A model generated the notes under the pieces. That model ran no database searches and was not told the DNA's origin. It was given only the letters and a program-made list of their open reading frames with translations. 64,000 nucleotides of DNA, taken from Ampelocalamus luodianensis. Taxonomy: Eukaryota; Streptophyta; Magnoliopsida; Poales; Poaceae. The translations under genes were made by a program, and so were the position numbers. Below are positions 44,550 through 56,310 of the stretch, one piece after another (positions within the stretch are counted from its first letter, which is position 1; each line of letters opens with the position of its first letter). The stretch lies in assembly GCA_036346255.1 (NCBI GenBank), contig CM070635.1:42125715-42189714 (forward strand). Direction: 5' to 3'.

Positions 44550-47500
44550 TCAACACAGGAACTTAGCCAAGCGTGGATCAGATTGCCACGGTAGACCTGT
44601 CCGCGCACCGATTGCTCTGCATTTGATGCCTGCCTGCAACATGAACAGCAAACTCAGTATATATATCTGAATCAGGATTCAGGATCAGAGGGAGAATAAA
44701 GCTGTTTCTTTTGTGGCATTTCCATAGCAGAAGGAAATTGGTTTACCACTTGGCAAGCAAAAGGCAACATCTTTTCGGGAGGCATCTCTGCGGATAGTCC
44801 TGTGTAGAACAATAGGGGAAACGGTAAGATTACGATAAAGTGTCAACAATAACTAACAGGTATTTACTATTTAGTTAAAACAAAAATAACTGGCTGGTAT
44901 TGAATGCCATCATACAAGAAACATATTCTTGATCTCAAGTCCAGCAAAAAAGTAACGGTTTTAGTACTTATTTCTAGCAATTTTTTTGCTCCTTAGGGGA
45001 AACATAATGAAGAAAAGGTGGAAAATAGACAATCTGGAAGAAGTTAATATGCCTCACCATGAAGTACTGCTCCTATAAATGCATCCCCACAACCAGTGGT
45101 ATCAACAAGCTCTGAAGGTGGAATACTTTCTGCTGTTCCTATGAGCAGTCTTCCAAATATAGTCCCAAGACCTCTAGCAGAGAGTCTCATGAACTAGAAT
45201 GATAAAATCGATAAGGGTAAAATAGTAAAAGAGGTGCCGAGCAGTCAGCAAATTTCTTACAATTTTGATGACACTACAATATCAAAGACTCAAACAACTG
45301 CGAGGACCAGAAATATTGTCAATTTATTATACCTTGGATGATACACAAGTTGGCAGGGTGTCATCTTTATGCACTTTCAGCTTTAAGGACTCAGAAACAT
45401 TCTCTATATCTGCTGCATCCACTATAGAATCATCACCTGTTTAATAATACAAGAGAAAGTAAATAAAATGAACTTGAAGTCTCAGGCAACAATTATACAT
45501 TATGTTAATCTTATCATGAAAAGATCAAAACTGACCGCCTTCGCTCCTCTCAAGCATCATGCAGCCGTTTTCTCCGAGGGTTACAATTACGAATCTTGCA
45601 TGGGGATATTGCAGAAGGATCTCTAGTAGTGCAGAGGGAATGGATGAGATCGATGTCCATCTCTTTTAAAAAAAGACGTCACTGGAATTAGTGAAAAAGC
45701 AAATGCTACTGTACTAAAAGAACACAATTGAAAACAAATAACATTCATTTCTGTTAAAAATATATCATGAACTCATAATACCTCTGGAAATTTCCCCGAA
45801 CAGACAATGTAACTTGCTAGACTGAGTAAACCTTCCAATTCTACCTTTGTTCTTTCTGGTTCTGCATCAACCAATATTGGAATCTTCTTCTGATCAGCCT
45901 GTACATTTCTGGTTTTTATCAAGCAACAAATTAAAATATGATTTAAGTTTTTTACAGGTTTAAGATAGTGTTAGTGTAGTACACTAGTTATTTACAGAAT
46001 TAGTTTAATAAGGCAGTATATGTCCAATAGGATTTCTAAAGATCGAACAACACAGACTACACAGCAAAAATGTAGCATTATATGATGTTTCAGTGAATGT
46101 TGCAACACTTTCAAAATGGAATTACCTGCTGGGCAACAGCCAATGCCATTTCATGCGAATATCCATCTAGGTATAGCAAGCTTACGTCTTGCAATGCAGA
46201 TGACAAACTTGACATTGATAAGTCACTAGGAACCATTGGAGGGTAACCCAATGTGATTATACATGTACGAGTTTTCCTGCAAATGTAGAGAGTTTTTCTG
46301 TGAATATATGCATGGCAATTTATTTATGATGCCACAAAGTAATGTTGCAAAAGAAGTCCAATAATCTTAAACAAGATTAATAGCTTCAGCCATGTAGAAA
46401 CTGATTAAGCGACCAGTAAAAGAAAAAAATGTGGACACAAGGGCAAAATGGTTGGGTATAAAGGGTCAGGTGATGGGTAAAAAATAAATCTCTTTTTTTT
46501 TACTTGTACAGTTGTATTTACTAAATGGCATGTCTTTATTTGCCTTTTGTCTAATCTATATGTGCAGTCTCTTAGAACAACAGAATGAACACTGTCTAGA
46601 CCTTTCACTAATGATTTATATTATACTGTGAAAAACAAGTTATTGTTCAAGTGCATTAAAAACAACAAGATTGGTGAAAATTCTATATATAATAAGGCAA
46701 TTCAGATTACATTAGGATAAATAGGACTACAAAATTGGCTGAGAAATCCCTAAACAAACTTTCATTTGAGAAATTTAGCTACATGCACCTGCCAGAGTTG
46801 ATAAGATGAATAACAAATTCATTCAGGTCAGCCCAGACATGCTTACCTTTACAAGCTAGGTAGCTGTCTTGACTGCTTCACTTACCTATATAGCTACATG
46901 AAGCTAAGTACTAGTTGTCTTTATAAAAATGATGAAAGAGAGAGATTCTTACGTTTGCTTATCAATAATGACATAAACAAGTGTTGTGTTTCCACCATCA
47001 GAAATCTGCAAAGTGGAATCATCGAGAGAATATGAGACATAAAAGAAGAAGAGAAGTCCAGAGTATCTGATAGTTCACAATATATTTCACACGCATCTCT
47101 CATCTGTAAATCCTTGACCAGTTGACCTTTGGTAAATATTATCTCAGACAAGACATATCAAGCTCAACATGGAGGAGGGTGACCTTTAAAGGTTTTAACT
47201 TCTTTTTTAGGAAGATATGACCATATAGCTTAAATATTAGAGATACACCTTACTGGTGCCTTTTCTATCCATGTTGAAGTGCCCACAGCCAATATTTCAG
47301 TTATCACCCTCAAAAAAATTCAGTTATCAGTCAGTAGTGCCCCCAATTTTAATGGTACTGAAAGAGGATATGACCCCGAAAACACAATGCCATCAATCTG
47401 AATGTTTATTTTGAGGAAATATTTACAAAATTATCATGCCTTCCAAAAAACCACATGATTACTTGCACATGAAGACCAAAGATGCACAAGTTATATATTT

Positions 47501-48231
47501 GTAATCCAAGGCTTACTATAACATGCGATATATCAATTCCAGCTTCCTTGAGATCCGAAAGAACAGTTCCTCCAATTTCATCGTTGGCCACCTGAAAAGA
47601 CGTAAGCGGTGTCAATCAGTCAATGCGTTACCACAACACCTCAACACCGGGTAGGGCAATTACCTTGGAAATGAGCCTGGTGTTCAGGCCCAGACGAGCA
47701 GCGCCCGTCAACGCGTTCCCGGCATTTCCACCCCCCGATATCTGCGCAGACCAAGAAAGCACCAGGGAGCAAACGGTCACTGCAATGCCGCAAATTTGGC
47801 TCACGGGGAACTAGGCAACCACACGAATTCTCCGATGTCACTTCAAGGGGCACTCTTTTTCGCCTCCATTTCTTGATCAAGAACAAATATTGATTACCTG
47901 CAGCTCCCCGCTGCGGATCTTGTCGTCGGGCCGTGGGTACGCGTCCACCGTGGCGAGGTAGTCCAGCGTCACCAGCCCGCACCCCAGCTGCATGCAAGAA
48001 CCCCACGACCGATCAGAGCAGGCAAACGAGCGAGCAGATAGGCACCGATCTTTGGTCAATGAGGCTGTGAGGGGAGCAGGTCCAGCAGCGCACCACGACG
48101 CGGTTCGCGGCGACGAGGACAGCAGGGGGTCGACGCCGCAGCGTGGTGGAGAGGAGGAAGCGGCGGCGGCGGGGCGCCGCGGAGGGGAGGAGAGGGGACG
48201 CCAACGGCGAGTGGAGGAGGAGGAGCGACAT
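44550..48231 (-). CDS. pfkB-family (ribokinase-like) carbohydrate kinase, plastid-targeted, 12 exons
   Basis: Exons on the complement: 48094-48231, 47898-47987, 47664-47741, 47517-47591, 46953-47005, 46126-46276, 45782-45898, 45536-45662, 45333-45436, 45058-45193, 44747-44799, 44550-44633. Total 1206 nt, 401 residues, every phase consistent. Exon 1 encodes a Ser/Leu/Arg-rich probable transit peptide. The fold then follows: LGCGLVTLDYLATVDAYPRP, substrate-binding SGGGNAGNALTGAARLG (pfkB signature 1 region), VANDEIGG, RTCIITLGYPPMVPSDL, a nucleotide-site strand VIVTLGENGCMML, and the active-site motif DTTGCGDAFIGAVLHG with the catalytic Asp (pfkB signature 2, GCGD instead of the commoner GAGD). 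It phosphorylates a sugar or nucleoside with ATP. The substrate cannot be told from sequence. Intact. Confidence 0.92.
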
Positions 48232-50340
48232 GGGGGGCGGGGGAGGAGGCTGCAGAGCAGAGCCGAGAGCCCCGAGAGTGAATGCGGCGTGATCGGGCCC
48301 AGTTTGGAAGGTAGTTGGTGGAGTGAGGAGGAGTAGGTCCCAACACCCAACTGCTGTCGAATTTATCTCCGTGCCGAGAAGGGATGCGGCGGTGGCGATC
48401 ACGGGCAGTGTGGATCCGGAATATCTGCTGTACTGCCGAGAATAGAACATTGTGTAAACAGTGTGTTGATCGTGTCAACAGTGACTATGCGTAATGCTCT
48501 AGCGCAGTACTGCATAAATAAGATAGATTTATTGTTGCGATTTTACTGTTTTCTTTGGTACTGTTGTGCTGATTTGGATCATACGGTGGAGATATTATTC
48601 TAATGTTAGTCATCGTAGATCCTTTGAATTTTTCTCTTCAATATAGAGGATCCATTTCGGTACCCGTCAAACATTTTTCTGTTGTGCCCGTCAAGTGTGC
48701 AGACAAGGATCCTTGTCCATATCCGTCATCCGCGGGTACATGTCGCTCACAGACATACCCGTTTGCTCGTCAATAGCGACCATGCTCACATACAAACGGC
48801 AATACATGAATAAGTGAACATAGTTCACACAACAAAGGATTCACACATACTTGAAAAAAAAATAGTTTAAGACAACGTATTCAAGTTCAATGATAAAAAA
48901 TAACACATCTCATAAGGACGTCGACAGCGACGACAGGTCATCAATCGTTGAGGATCGATTGCAGCAAACCTCTACATCGTAGCAAGAAATCGGATATCAC
49001 GTTAGGGAATAGGGATACATATGCCTGTGGAGTTGGATCATGAACCGACGGATTTCTGGTTAGAGGCCGTCCGCAACAATGAAGACAACGGTGACAACCC
49101 CGGACGACAGGAGGTGTGCCGCTGCAGACACCGACGGTGACGGCGTTGGATGAGGCGGCGAAGTGGCTTACAGAAAGGGCGTCAAGACTCAAGAGCTACG
49201 ATGGCAACTCCGGCGACGGCTCGCTGCCCACCATCTCAACCTCCCCTCTGGATTCTCTCCTCCAAGCTCTCTCTCACCTTTTATTTTTCTGAGAGTAGCT
49301 CGCTCTCATCTTGTTGGTGTGTGGTGGCGCTGGTCAAATGAAAATGGGAGTGCCGTTAGGGCATGCAGTAGGCAAAGATGTTGGGCTGGGCTAGCCCAAC
49401 TGCCCAGACCTCTGTTTCTTTTTTTGTGATCATTTTAATGTACAGTATAGTATAGAAAAAATTTAATATACAGTGGTATATTTTACATACCCAGGCAAGG
49501 TCATCCTCATCCATACCCATGTCCATTTACCCACCGGGCAGAATTTTGCGAACATGCCCATAAGCATAAAACTAGGAACATACTAACTTCTAGTATAGTT
49601 TTTTATCCATAGGTAATCGGGTTATAGGCCGAGATTGCGTGCGGACTCGCGAAAGATCAATGCGATCAGACAAGGCGTTTCGTGTACAAAGGTTCGTGCG
49701 TACATCATGTTCTTTGTCCTTGCCTTTGAAGGCTCGCATGGTTTCAGTTCAGAAAATCATTTCTCAGTACTCGAGAGCGAGGCGATCGACAGATTGAATT
49801 GTTTCTATTTTTTTATGTTTGGTTTGAGAATCAAAATTGTACATGAAAGGCAAAAAATGAACTAGAGAACCAATGTGAATAGAATCTTATAAAAAAAATT
49901 TGTTATCAAACCCAAAAGAAGCTAAATCCGGTCAACGTACGAGCAGCAAACCAAACAGCCCCAATCTTCCTCTGCCTAAGATTTTTGAACATGCAATTCC
50001 TACCGTCAGCGCATAAATGAACTTTCTTTACATTCATCCTCTTATTTATATTAATAACAGAGAGAGAGTGGAGTGCATAAGTAGCCAATTTTTACATTGA
50101 AGATCGTAGACAAACAACATGACACCATAAGTCCATGAGTAGATGAATATACTGGACTTCTTTATCTTTCTCACCATCAACTTCGTATGTTGCAACGATG
50201 TCCCGGTTGACGACCAACACGGCAGTACAAAGTACAAACGGAACCTGCTATCGGTAATTCCTCCCTGCACAATGACAAGCGGGCCTTAGTCTTTAAATGG
50301 GTCAAGTTTGCACATATGATCCAACCCACAGCTAGCTAAC
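48232..50340. other. Kinase promoter and intergenic DNA with a repeat-like block
   Basis: 48232-48480 is the kinase 5' flank (GGGCCCA at about 48296, a site II-like word). 48650-49560 is bounded by related pyrimidine/purine words (GGTACCCGTCAAAC, GTCCATA.CCGTCATC at left; CATCCATACCCATGTCCAT, ACCCACCGGGCA at right). This resembles a DNA-transposon block, but no clean inverted repeat or target duplication was found. Remaining sequence has no gene I can support. Confidence 0.35.
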
Positions 50341-50358
50341 CTTTCCTGCTAATTCCAA

Positions 50359-50480
50359 CATGGGCTGGGAGCCCAATCAAACGAGCCCAGCCCAACCCAA
50401 CACCGCCACCAAAAGCCGCCTCCAAAGCCCCGACCGCACCTATAAAAGCAGCGACCCCCCAAAACCCTCGCAAACCCTAG
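50359..50480 (+). promoter_or_regulatory. RPL21 core promoter: site II elements, TATA box, telo-box
   Basis: GGGCTGGGAGCCCA, GAGCCCAGCCCAACCCAAC (site II-like) at 50361-50400, a TATA box TATAAAAG at 50441-50448, and a telo-box AAACCCTAG at 50472-50480. The leader to the ATG at 50566 would be about 90 bases. Typical for plant cytosolic ribosomal-protein genes. Confidence 0.75.
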
Positions 50481-50565
50481 CGCCGCACACACACCTCCAC
50501 CCGTCCACACACCCCACTCCCTTCGCCGCCGCCGCCGCCGCGCGAAGCAAAGCAGGAGGAGCAGG

Positions 50566-52459
50566 ATGCCGGCGGGGCACGGGCTGCGGTCGCGGACGCG
50601 CGACCTGTTCGCGCGCCCGTTCCGGAAGAAGGGGTACATCCCGCTCACCACCTACCTCCGCACCTACAAGACCGGCGACTACGTCGACGTCAAGGTGAAC
50701 GGCGCCGTGCACAAGGGCATGCCGCACAAGTTCTACCACGGCCGCACCGGACGCGTGTGGAACGTCACCAAGCGCGCCATCGGTGTGGAGGTCAACAAGC
50801 AGGTATAACACAAATCCTTTCCCATGTTGGATCTGTCTTGGTGTCGCTCTAGGATTGGGGAGTGCTTAATTGAGAATGATGACAAGGTGATGGTGATTAT
50901 GTCATATGACTCACGTCTGTAGTATTTGTGCAAGCTATTGGTCTTCTCAAGATGTGATTTGGCTTTTGTAGTAGCAAGAATGGACAATTTCTGGCTGTTC
51001 TTGCAAGGTTCTATACGAGCTGCATAGATCTGTCTGATTAACAAGTGTAGCTTGCACGATTTTATGGTGATGGTGGTAATATTTGTGTGATTCTAGTTTC
51101 TGCACAGGCGATTTGGTTTTGTCTGCTCCGGAGATGCACTAGGATTCTGGTCTAAGTAGAGGTTATTAGGGTTCTATGGCTATGTCCGTGTGCTTACAAA
51201 GTTATATCACATTTTGTTTAGATTATCCTCTAGATTTATTTGTGCAATAGTAGGGCATTTTTGTTTTTTTATTCTGTTGATTATGTCTGTGCTTACAAAG
51301 TTATATCACATCCAGTGTCTTTACCATATTGCCAAAATGAAGTCTAGCTTTACTAAGTTTGCTTAGATGTTTGGTGTTCTGTTAAACAATGTTGTTTTGC
51401 TTGACAAACTGACCTGAGTAAGGATAACTGTTACTCTTTTTGGAAAAGCTAAATTGGTTGTTGTCCAAGCAAAGCTGTTGAATGGGGATCCAAGTATTTA
51501 GAATTTCTATATTTTGATTCTCCCAAATAGGTAGTTATCCAAACGGGAGTAATTGCATAGGTGGGTAAAAAGCCTTCACTGCTCTATTTCTATATTTTCT
51601 ACGTTTAGTGCCAGTTAATTTGTAGTATGTCCAAAATAACTAAACTGGACTTTATTCCAAAATAACTAAACTGGACTTTATTCCAATATAACTAAACTGG
51701 ACTTTCTTTTATCCTTTTTCCTTGCTACGCTATCACAATAATTGTGTATCAAATTTTCAAATCATAGATGTCACCTTGTGAAGGATTTTTGCTCCATGAG
51801 AATGCAATTTGGTCACAGTTTCACACGGAATCTTAATTTCAACTTGATGGTTATATGGAGTTATGTTTTTCATTTTTGTTTATTTTCCAAGTTAACCATC
51901 ATATATATGTCATTAGAAACAGCTCAATGGTTTCTGTTAGCCATTATATTGGAAAATGTATGCCTATGGTCGTGGGGAAAGGCTAACCATTGTTATAATG
52001 CAGTAATTGGAGCAGAAGTGCAAATAGTTATTGCCCACTTGTCTAATGTTTTTACGCTGTTCTGCATTTCATTCATAGTGTAACATGCATATGACTGATG
52101 CGACTTATGGAACCATGTTGGAATTTGTGTTTAATACATATGATATGCAGTGATGTTCAGTAATAGTGTATTTATTATTGAATTTCTGTGCGCATTGTCA
52201 GGTTGGGAACCGCATTATCAGGAAGAGGATCCATGTCCGCGTGGAGCACGTACAGCCATCCAGGTGCACTGAGGAGTTCCGCCTGAGGAAAGTGAAGAAC
52301 GACCAGCTTAAGGCGGACGCCAAGGCACGTGGTGAGGTAATCAGCACCAAGAGGCAACCGGAGGGTCCTAAACCCGGCTTCATGGTTGAGGGTGCTACAC
52401 TTGAGACTGTCACCCCCATCCCCTATGATGTGGTCAATGATCTCAAGGGTGGTTACTAG
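50566..52459 (+). CDS. 60S ribosomal protein L21 (eL21)
   Basis: Exons 50566-50802 and 52202-52459 with a 1.4-kb GT-AG intron give 164 residues, the standard eukaryotic eL21 length. The N-terminus MPAGHGLRSRTRDLFARPFR, the segments PLTTYLRTYKTGDYVDVKVN and KFYHGRTGRVWNVTKRAIGV, and the C-terminal IRKRIHVRVEHVQPSRC are all highly conserved in eL21. It is a structural protein of the cytosolic large subunit near the peptidyl-transferase/5S region. The high-GC first exon contrasts with the AT-rich intron, as usual in grasses. Intact. Confidence 0.97.
51631..51705. repeat. 26-bp tandem triplicate in the RPL21 intron
   Basis: CCAAAATAACTAAACTGG-ACTTTATT occurs at 51631-51656 and 51657-51682, with a third, slightly changed copy at 51683-51705. 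Non-coding. Confidence 0.85.
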
Positions 52460-53093
52460 GATGTTTGGTCTTTCTACCTGCACAACCAGTTCAATATCTA
52501 TGTTGCTCTAATGAGTAGAATTTTGCTCGCTCTGAGCAGTAGTCTGGACCTTTATTCTACTTCATTCCTGTCAAAAGATTTTTCGTCGCAGGTTGCTATG
52601 CTGAGTTTTGCAGCATGCTTTATACTGTGTTGTTTGCTTGTGAGTTGCTTGGTTAAACTGCATATGGTGCTGATTGCATAGCTTGAACCCTAGTTACAAT
52701 AAACTAATCTTTAAGGATGTTTTTATCAACAGCCGAATTATCTGGAGGATTGATATGATGACTTGTTGGAATCTAGCTGGCCGCCTGTCTAGTTGATGGA
52801 TTCAATTACTTGTCGTGCATCCTGCATATTACTTTCGTGCTTTATCTTCTTTTCTTGTTTGTGAGCTTTAGATTGGTCGCTTGGAAGTTTAATTGCTTGT
52901 TGGATTTCCTCTCAACTTGGTTGTTCCCAGATGTGATTCCTTCTGTGTGGTTGATATGCTCCTACGGTTGCTTGATGTTTTTCTGGGACCGTGTCGAGTG
53001 GCTTCTGAGAACCTGAGAATGATTGTCTTGTTGGGTCGCTGCTCAATTACAGTGTTACCACTAGGGAGTCCCACACGCAAAGTTGCAGACTAA
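52460..53093 (+). other. RPL21 3'UTR and flank
   Basis: AATAAA at 52698-52703 is a plausible polyadenylation signal about 240 bases after the stop. The segment ends at the TAA preceding the Harbinger-like element. No other feature. Confidence 0.45.
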
Positions 53094-53943
53094 GGGTGTG
53101 TTTGGATCGATGTATGAGATGATCCCGTACCATCCGATTCGGAAAATAGCCTCATGCACGTGTTTGGTTCGGTGCATCGAACTGCTCCATTCTGCACCAG
53201 ATCGTTCCACATACGCGAATATTCCACAGAGATTCCGAACAAACTCGTTTCATGAAATCGAGCGAACGACGTGGTTCATTGTTTCCTCGCGGCTTGCTCA
53301 CTCTCTGTCGCACTGTGCTCACCCCTAGAGCTACGTCGCCGCCAACCTCGCCTTCGCCTTCCTCATCGTCTACGCTCAGGTGCTCACCGTCGGCATCCCA
53401 GTCCAAGCGCAGCTTCCCGGTGTTCTCGTCCCCGAGGTCATCCCAGTTCGCCGTCGCCCGCGTCGGGCTACTCCCTGGTGATGTCATCCTCGCCGTCCAC
53501 TAGTAATCCTCGGTCGTCTCCCTCCTCCCCCGCATGCCTCCTCCTCCTCCCCAGCCGGCCCGCATGCCTCCTCCTCCCCAGCAGCCACTTCCTCCTCCCT
53601 GGCGCCCTTCTCCTCGCCGGCCTCACCCGGATCCAGAGAGCTTGCACGCTCGGCAACAATGGCGACGGATCTTCATGCACACGATGCAATCTCCACCGTC
53701 GGATCTTCATCCAACCGCATCCAGCCTTGATTCGAAATCCTAACATGCCTCCAACTTGAGCCGTTAGATCTCAACGAACGGTCCAGATTCATTGAGCCAT
53801 TCGGGTCATCCCGATGAGCCATACAATATTGCCCGTTGGATCTGAATCGTATGGTACGCAATTATCTGGCTACGTCATTTTAAATGGTAAAAGCCGAAAT
53901 AAGTGCGAGCCCTTGGATTCCATCTCAATGGGCCAGATCTTAT

Positions 53944-54115
53944 GGGCCGTTCGGGCTGCCCGAAAGCGTCACGCGATCTCTATCGTTAGTTTTTGATCGA
54001 ACGAACCACGTTGATGGGCCGTTCGGGCTGCCCGAAAGCGCCACGCGATCTCTACCGTTGGTTTTTTATCGAACGAACCACGTTGATGGGCCGTTCGGGC
54101 TGCCGAAAGGACTCC
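53944..54115. repeat. 72-bp tandem repeat inside the Harbinger-like element
   Basis: GGGCCGTTCGGGCTGCC begins three times at 53944, 54016 and 54088, so the unit is 72 bp with two full copies and a partial third. Includes CACGCGATCTCTA and GATCGAACGAACCACG-like words. Confidence 0.85.
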
Positions 54116-54754
54116 TCTTCAATCTCGGCCGTCCAAATAAAATCGGACGAGCGGGGCGGGAGAATCCGAACGACCACTCAAGATCCGACCGTCCAAGTAA
54201 AATCGGGCAAGCGGGGCCGCGCGTCAAATGGATTGGGCCGAGCCAATTTTGGCCTAAGAACTGTGCTGGGTTTTCTAATGGTTTTAGCTATTTAAATATT
54301 TCCAGTATTTCAAAAAAGCTTTACAAAATAATAAATAAAATCCAAAAATTATACACAAATTCACAGAAATTCCTAGACTTATTTTGGACTTATATTTTCA
54401 ACTTATTTGTGGTAAAAGTTTTTGCACATAAATTTATTTTGCCTTTAAAATAATTAGGGAAAAACTATTTTTTTAACAACAAAATTCCAGAAAATTCTAC
54501 AAATTAGTTTAATTTTTATTTTTCAACTTAAATCCAAGAAAACTTCAAAGACTTCAACAAAATTTTATTATTGACTTTTAAAACTTCAGAAAAGCAATCA
54601 AAACTCTTTCAAACTTCAAAGATCATGTTTGTCACTATGGGAAGTGTACTTTGTTTCTGTAATAATTTGCAAACTTCAGATTACTGAACATTTGTAGCAC
54701 TGTCAGCTATAGGATTCATGGATTCAATTCGGTGCTTGATCAGTTTTATGACCT

Positions 54755-54945
54755 AATTAAATATCGTTAATTATCGTTACATGTCATTAAATGTTGTCAA
54801 ATGTCGTTAAATGTTGTTAAATATTGTTAAATATCGGTACATATCGTTAAATGTTGTCAAATGTCGTTAAATATCATTAAATGTTGTCAAATATCGTTGA
54901 ATGTTGTCAAATATTGTTAAATATCGTTAAATGTTGTCAAATTCG
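54755..54945. repeat. Short-period array ATCGTTAAATGTTGTCAA
   Basis: About seventeen imperfect copies of an 11-bp unit (AAATRTYGTTA / AAATGTTGTCA). AT-rich and non-coding. Confidence 0.8.
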
Positions 54946-55280
54946 GCTTGGCAAAAAATATAAAAGTTAATTGTTTGCAAAACTATTTTTTAACTTGAAT
55001 GTAAATTCAAATCAATATCTAAACTCCATTCTCACAATTTCAGGAGGTAAACTCACCACCTCTAGTGAGAAGTGAGAGAGTTATCATATCCAACTTCATT
55101 CACCAAACCAAACAACATCTTGAACCATCCAGAATCATCTTACACAACTAACCAAACAAAACTCTGTATCATCTCATACAACCAACCAAGCAAACTGACT
55201 GTACCATCCCATCCCATCCCATCCCATCCTACCCATACCATCCCATCCCATTCAACCTCATCCCACCAACCAAACGCACC

Positions 55281-56310
55281 TAAATGTGTTTCCACTTGAG
55301 CCTGATGATGATCGTTGAACTTCACTAATGCTCAAGGTGAATAAGGGTGCTGAGGGGACAATGCATATGGATGCGTGATGATGTTAAGCCCCGTTTATAA
55401 TGCCGGAATTTTTAAGGTGTCCAATGGGGATTGTCCTGCTACATAGTGGAATTCCAGCGGAATCTTGTGTTCCTTCGGAAATATTTTGATTCAAAAAGGA
55501 TGCCACGAGCCATGTTGGACATCACGTAGTGTGTGGGAATCGCATCCCCTGGTATTTCATTAGCAATGTCATGGGTGAACAGTACTATAACATTTCTAGG
55601 ATTTTGAACTGTCGGATCGAAAAATAACGGCTGAGATTGATTGGCACAGTATTATCATAGCATTTATGAACAATATCGTCTATAAAATAATATTATAGCA
55701 CTGTTCGTATGATATTACCGTGGAATGGTAGAGGATTTGCTTTTCACAGTGTAACGTCACGAAATCACGCTAAATCTGGGCATGCAGATACCCAAGCTAC
55801 CTCGCCGATGATCTAGAGTAATCACACAAAATCGTAAGCAGTAGGCAAAACTACTGCAAATTTAAAAAAAATCCCGACAAACAAAAGTAAGTCACGTAGA
55901 CCCTAAACACCGAGGAGTTAGTTCCTCGTGCGTGAGTAGCAGCCACAGCAGCAGCAGTTTCAGCAGATCTATCGAGCAGAGCAGGAAGAGAAGAAACTCG
56001 GAAGCAGCAACGAATCAGCGCGCGCAAGAACACAACATTTCTGCAAGCTTGGCAGGAAATGGATATATTCCGGAACAAACCCCGAGCCGGCATGGACCAC
56101 CAGCGTCGGAGCCTGAAACGTGACAACAACTCTGTCCTCCCCTCCCTCCCGACGTAATTACATCTTTTTTTTCTTCACAGGAGAATGCTCGCGACCTCCG
56201 AGCGTCCGTTCCCTCCCAAACTACAAACCCAAACTCGATCTACAGAGAGAGATAGAGATCCCACATCGGTTTCCGTCGGAGCAACGACGGCCTAGATCAG
56301 CAGCTCCCAC
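55281..56310. other. Beta-amylase 3' flank with a small MITE
   Basis: 55577-55590 (GAACAGTACTATAA) is the near inverse of 55692-55706 (ATTATAGCACTGTTC), giving a MITE-like hairpin of about 130 bp. 56150-56310 contains the probable 3'UTR of the minus-strand beta-amylase. Nothing else recognised. Confidence 0.45.

Larger units (their letters stand above)
53094..55280. mobile_element. 2.2-kb Harbinger-like element with TAA target duplication
   Basis: The left end GGGTGTGTTTGG and right end CCAAACGCACC form an inverted repeat flanked by TAA on both sides (53091-53093 and 55281-55283), the PIF/Harbinger (Tourist) signature. Subterminal words such as TGTATGAGATGAT and CCAACCAA recur on the right in inverse orientation. 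No transposase motif. The interior holds a GC-rich block with short open frames (53280-53750) that may be captured host sequence, a 72-bp tandem repeat, an AT-rich block and an ATCGTTAAATGTTGTCAA array. Confidence 0.65.
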
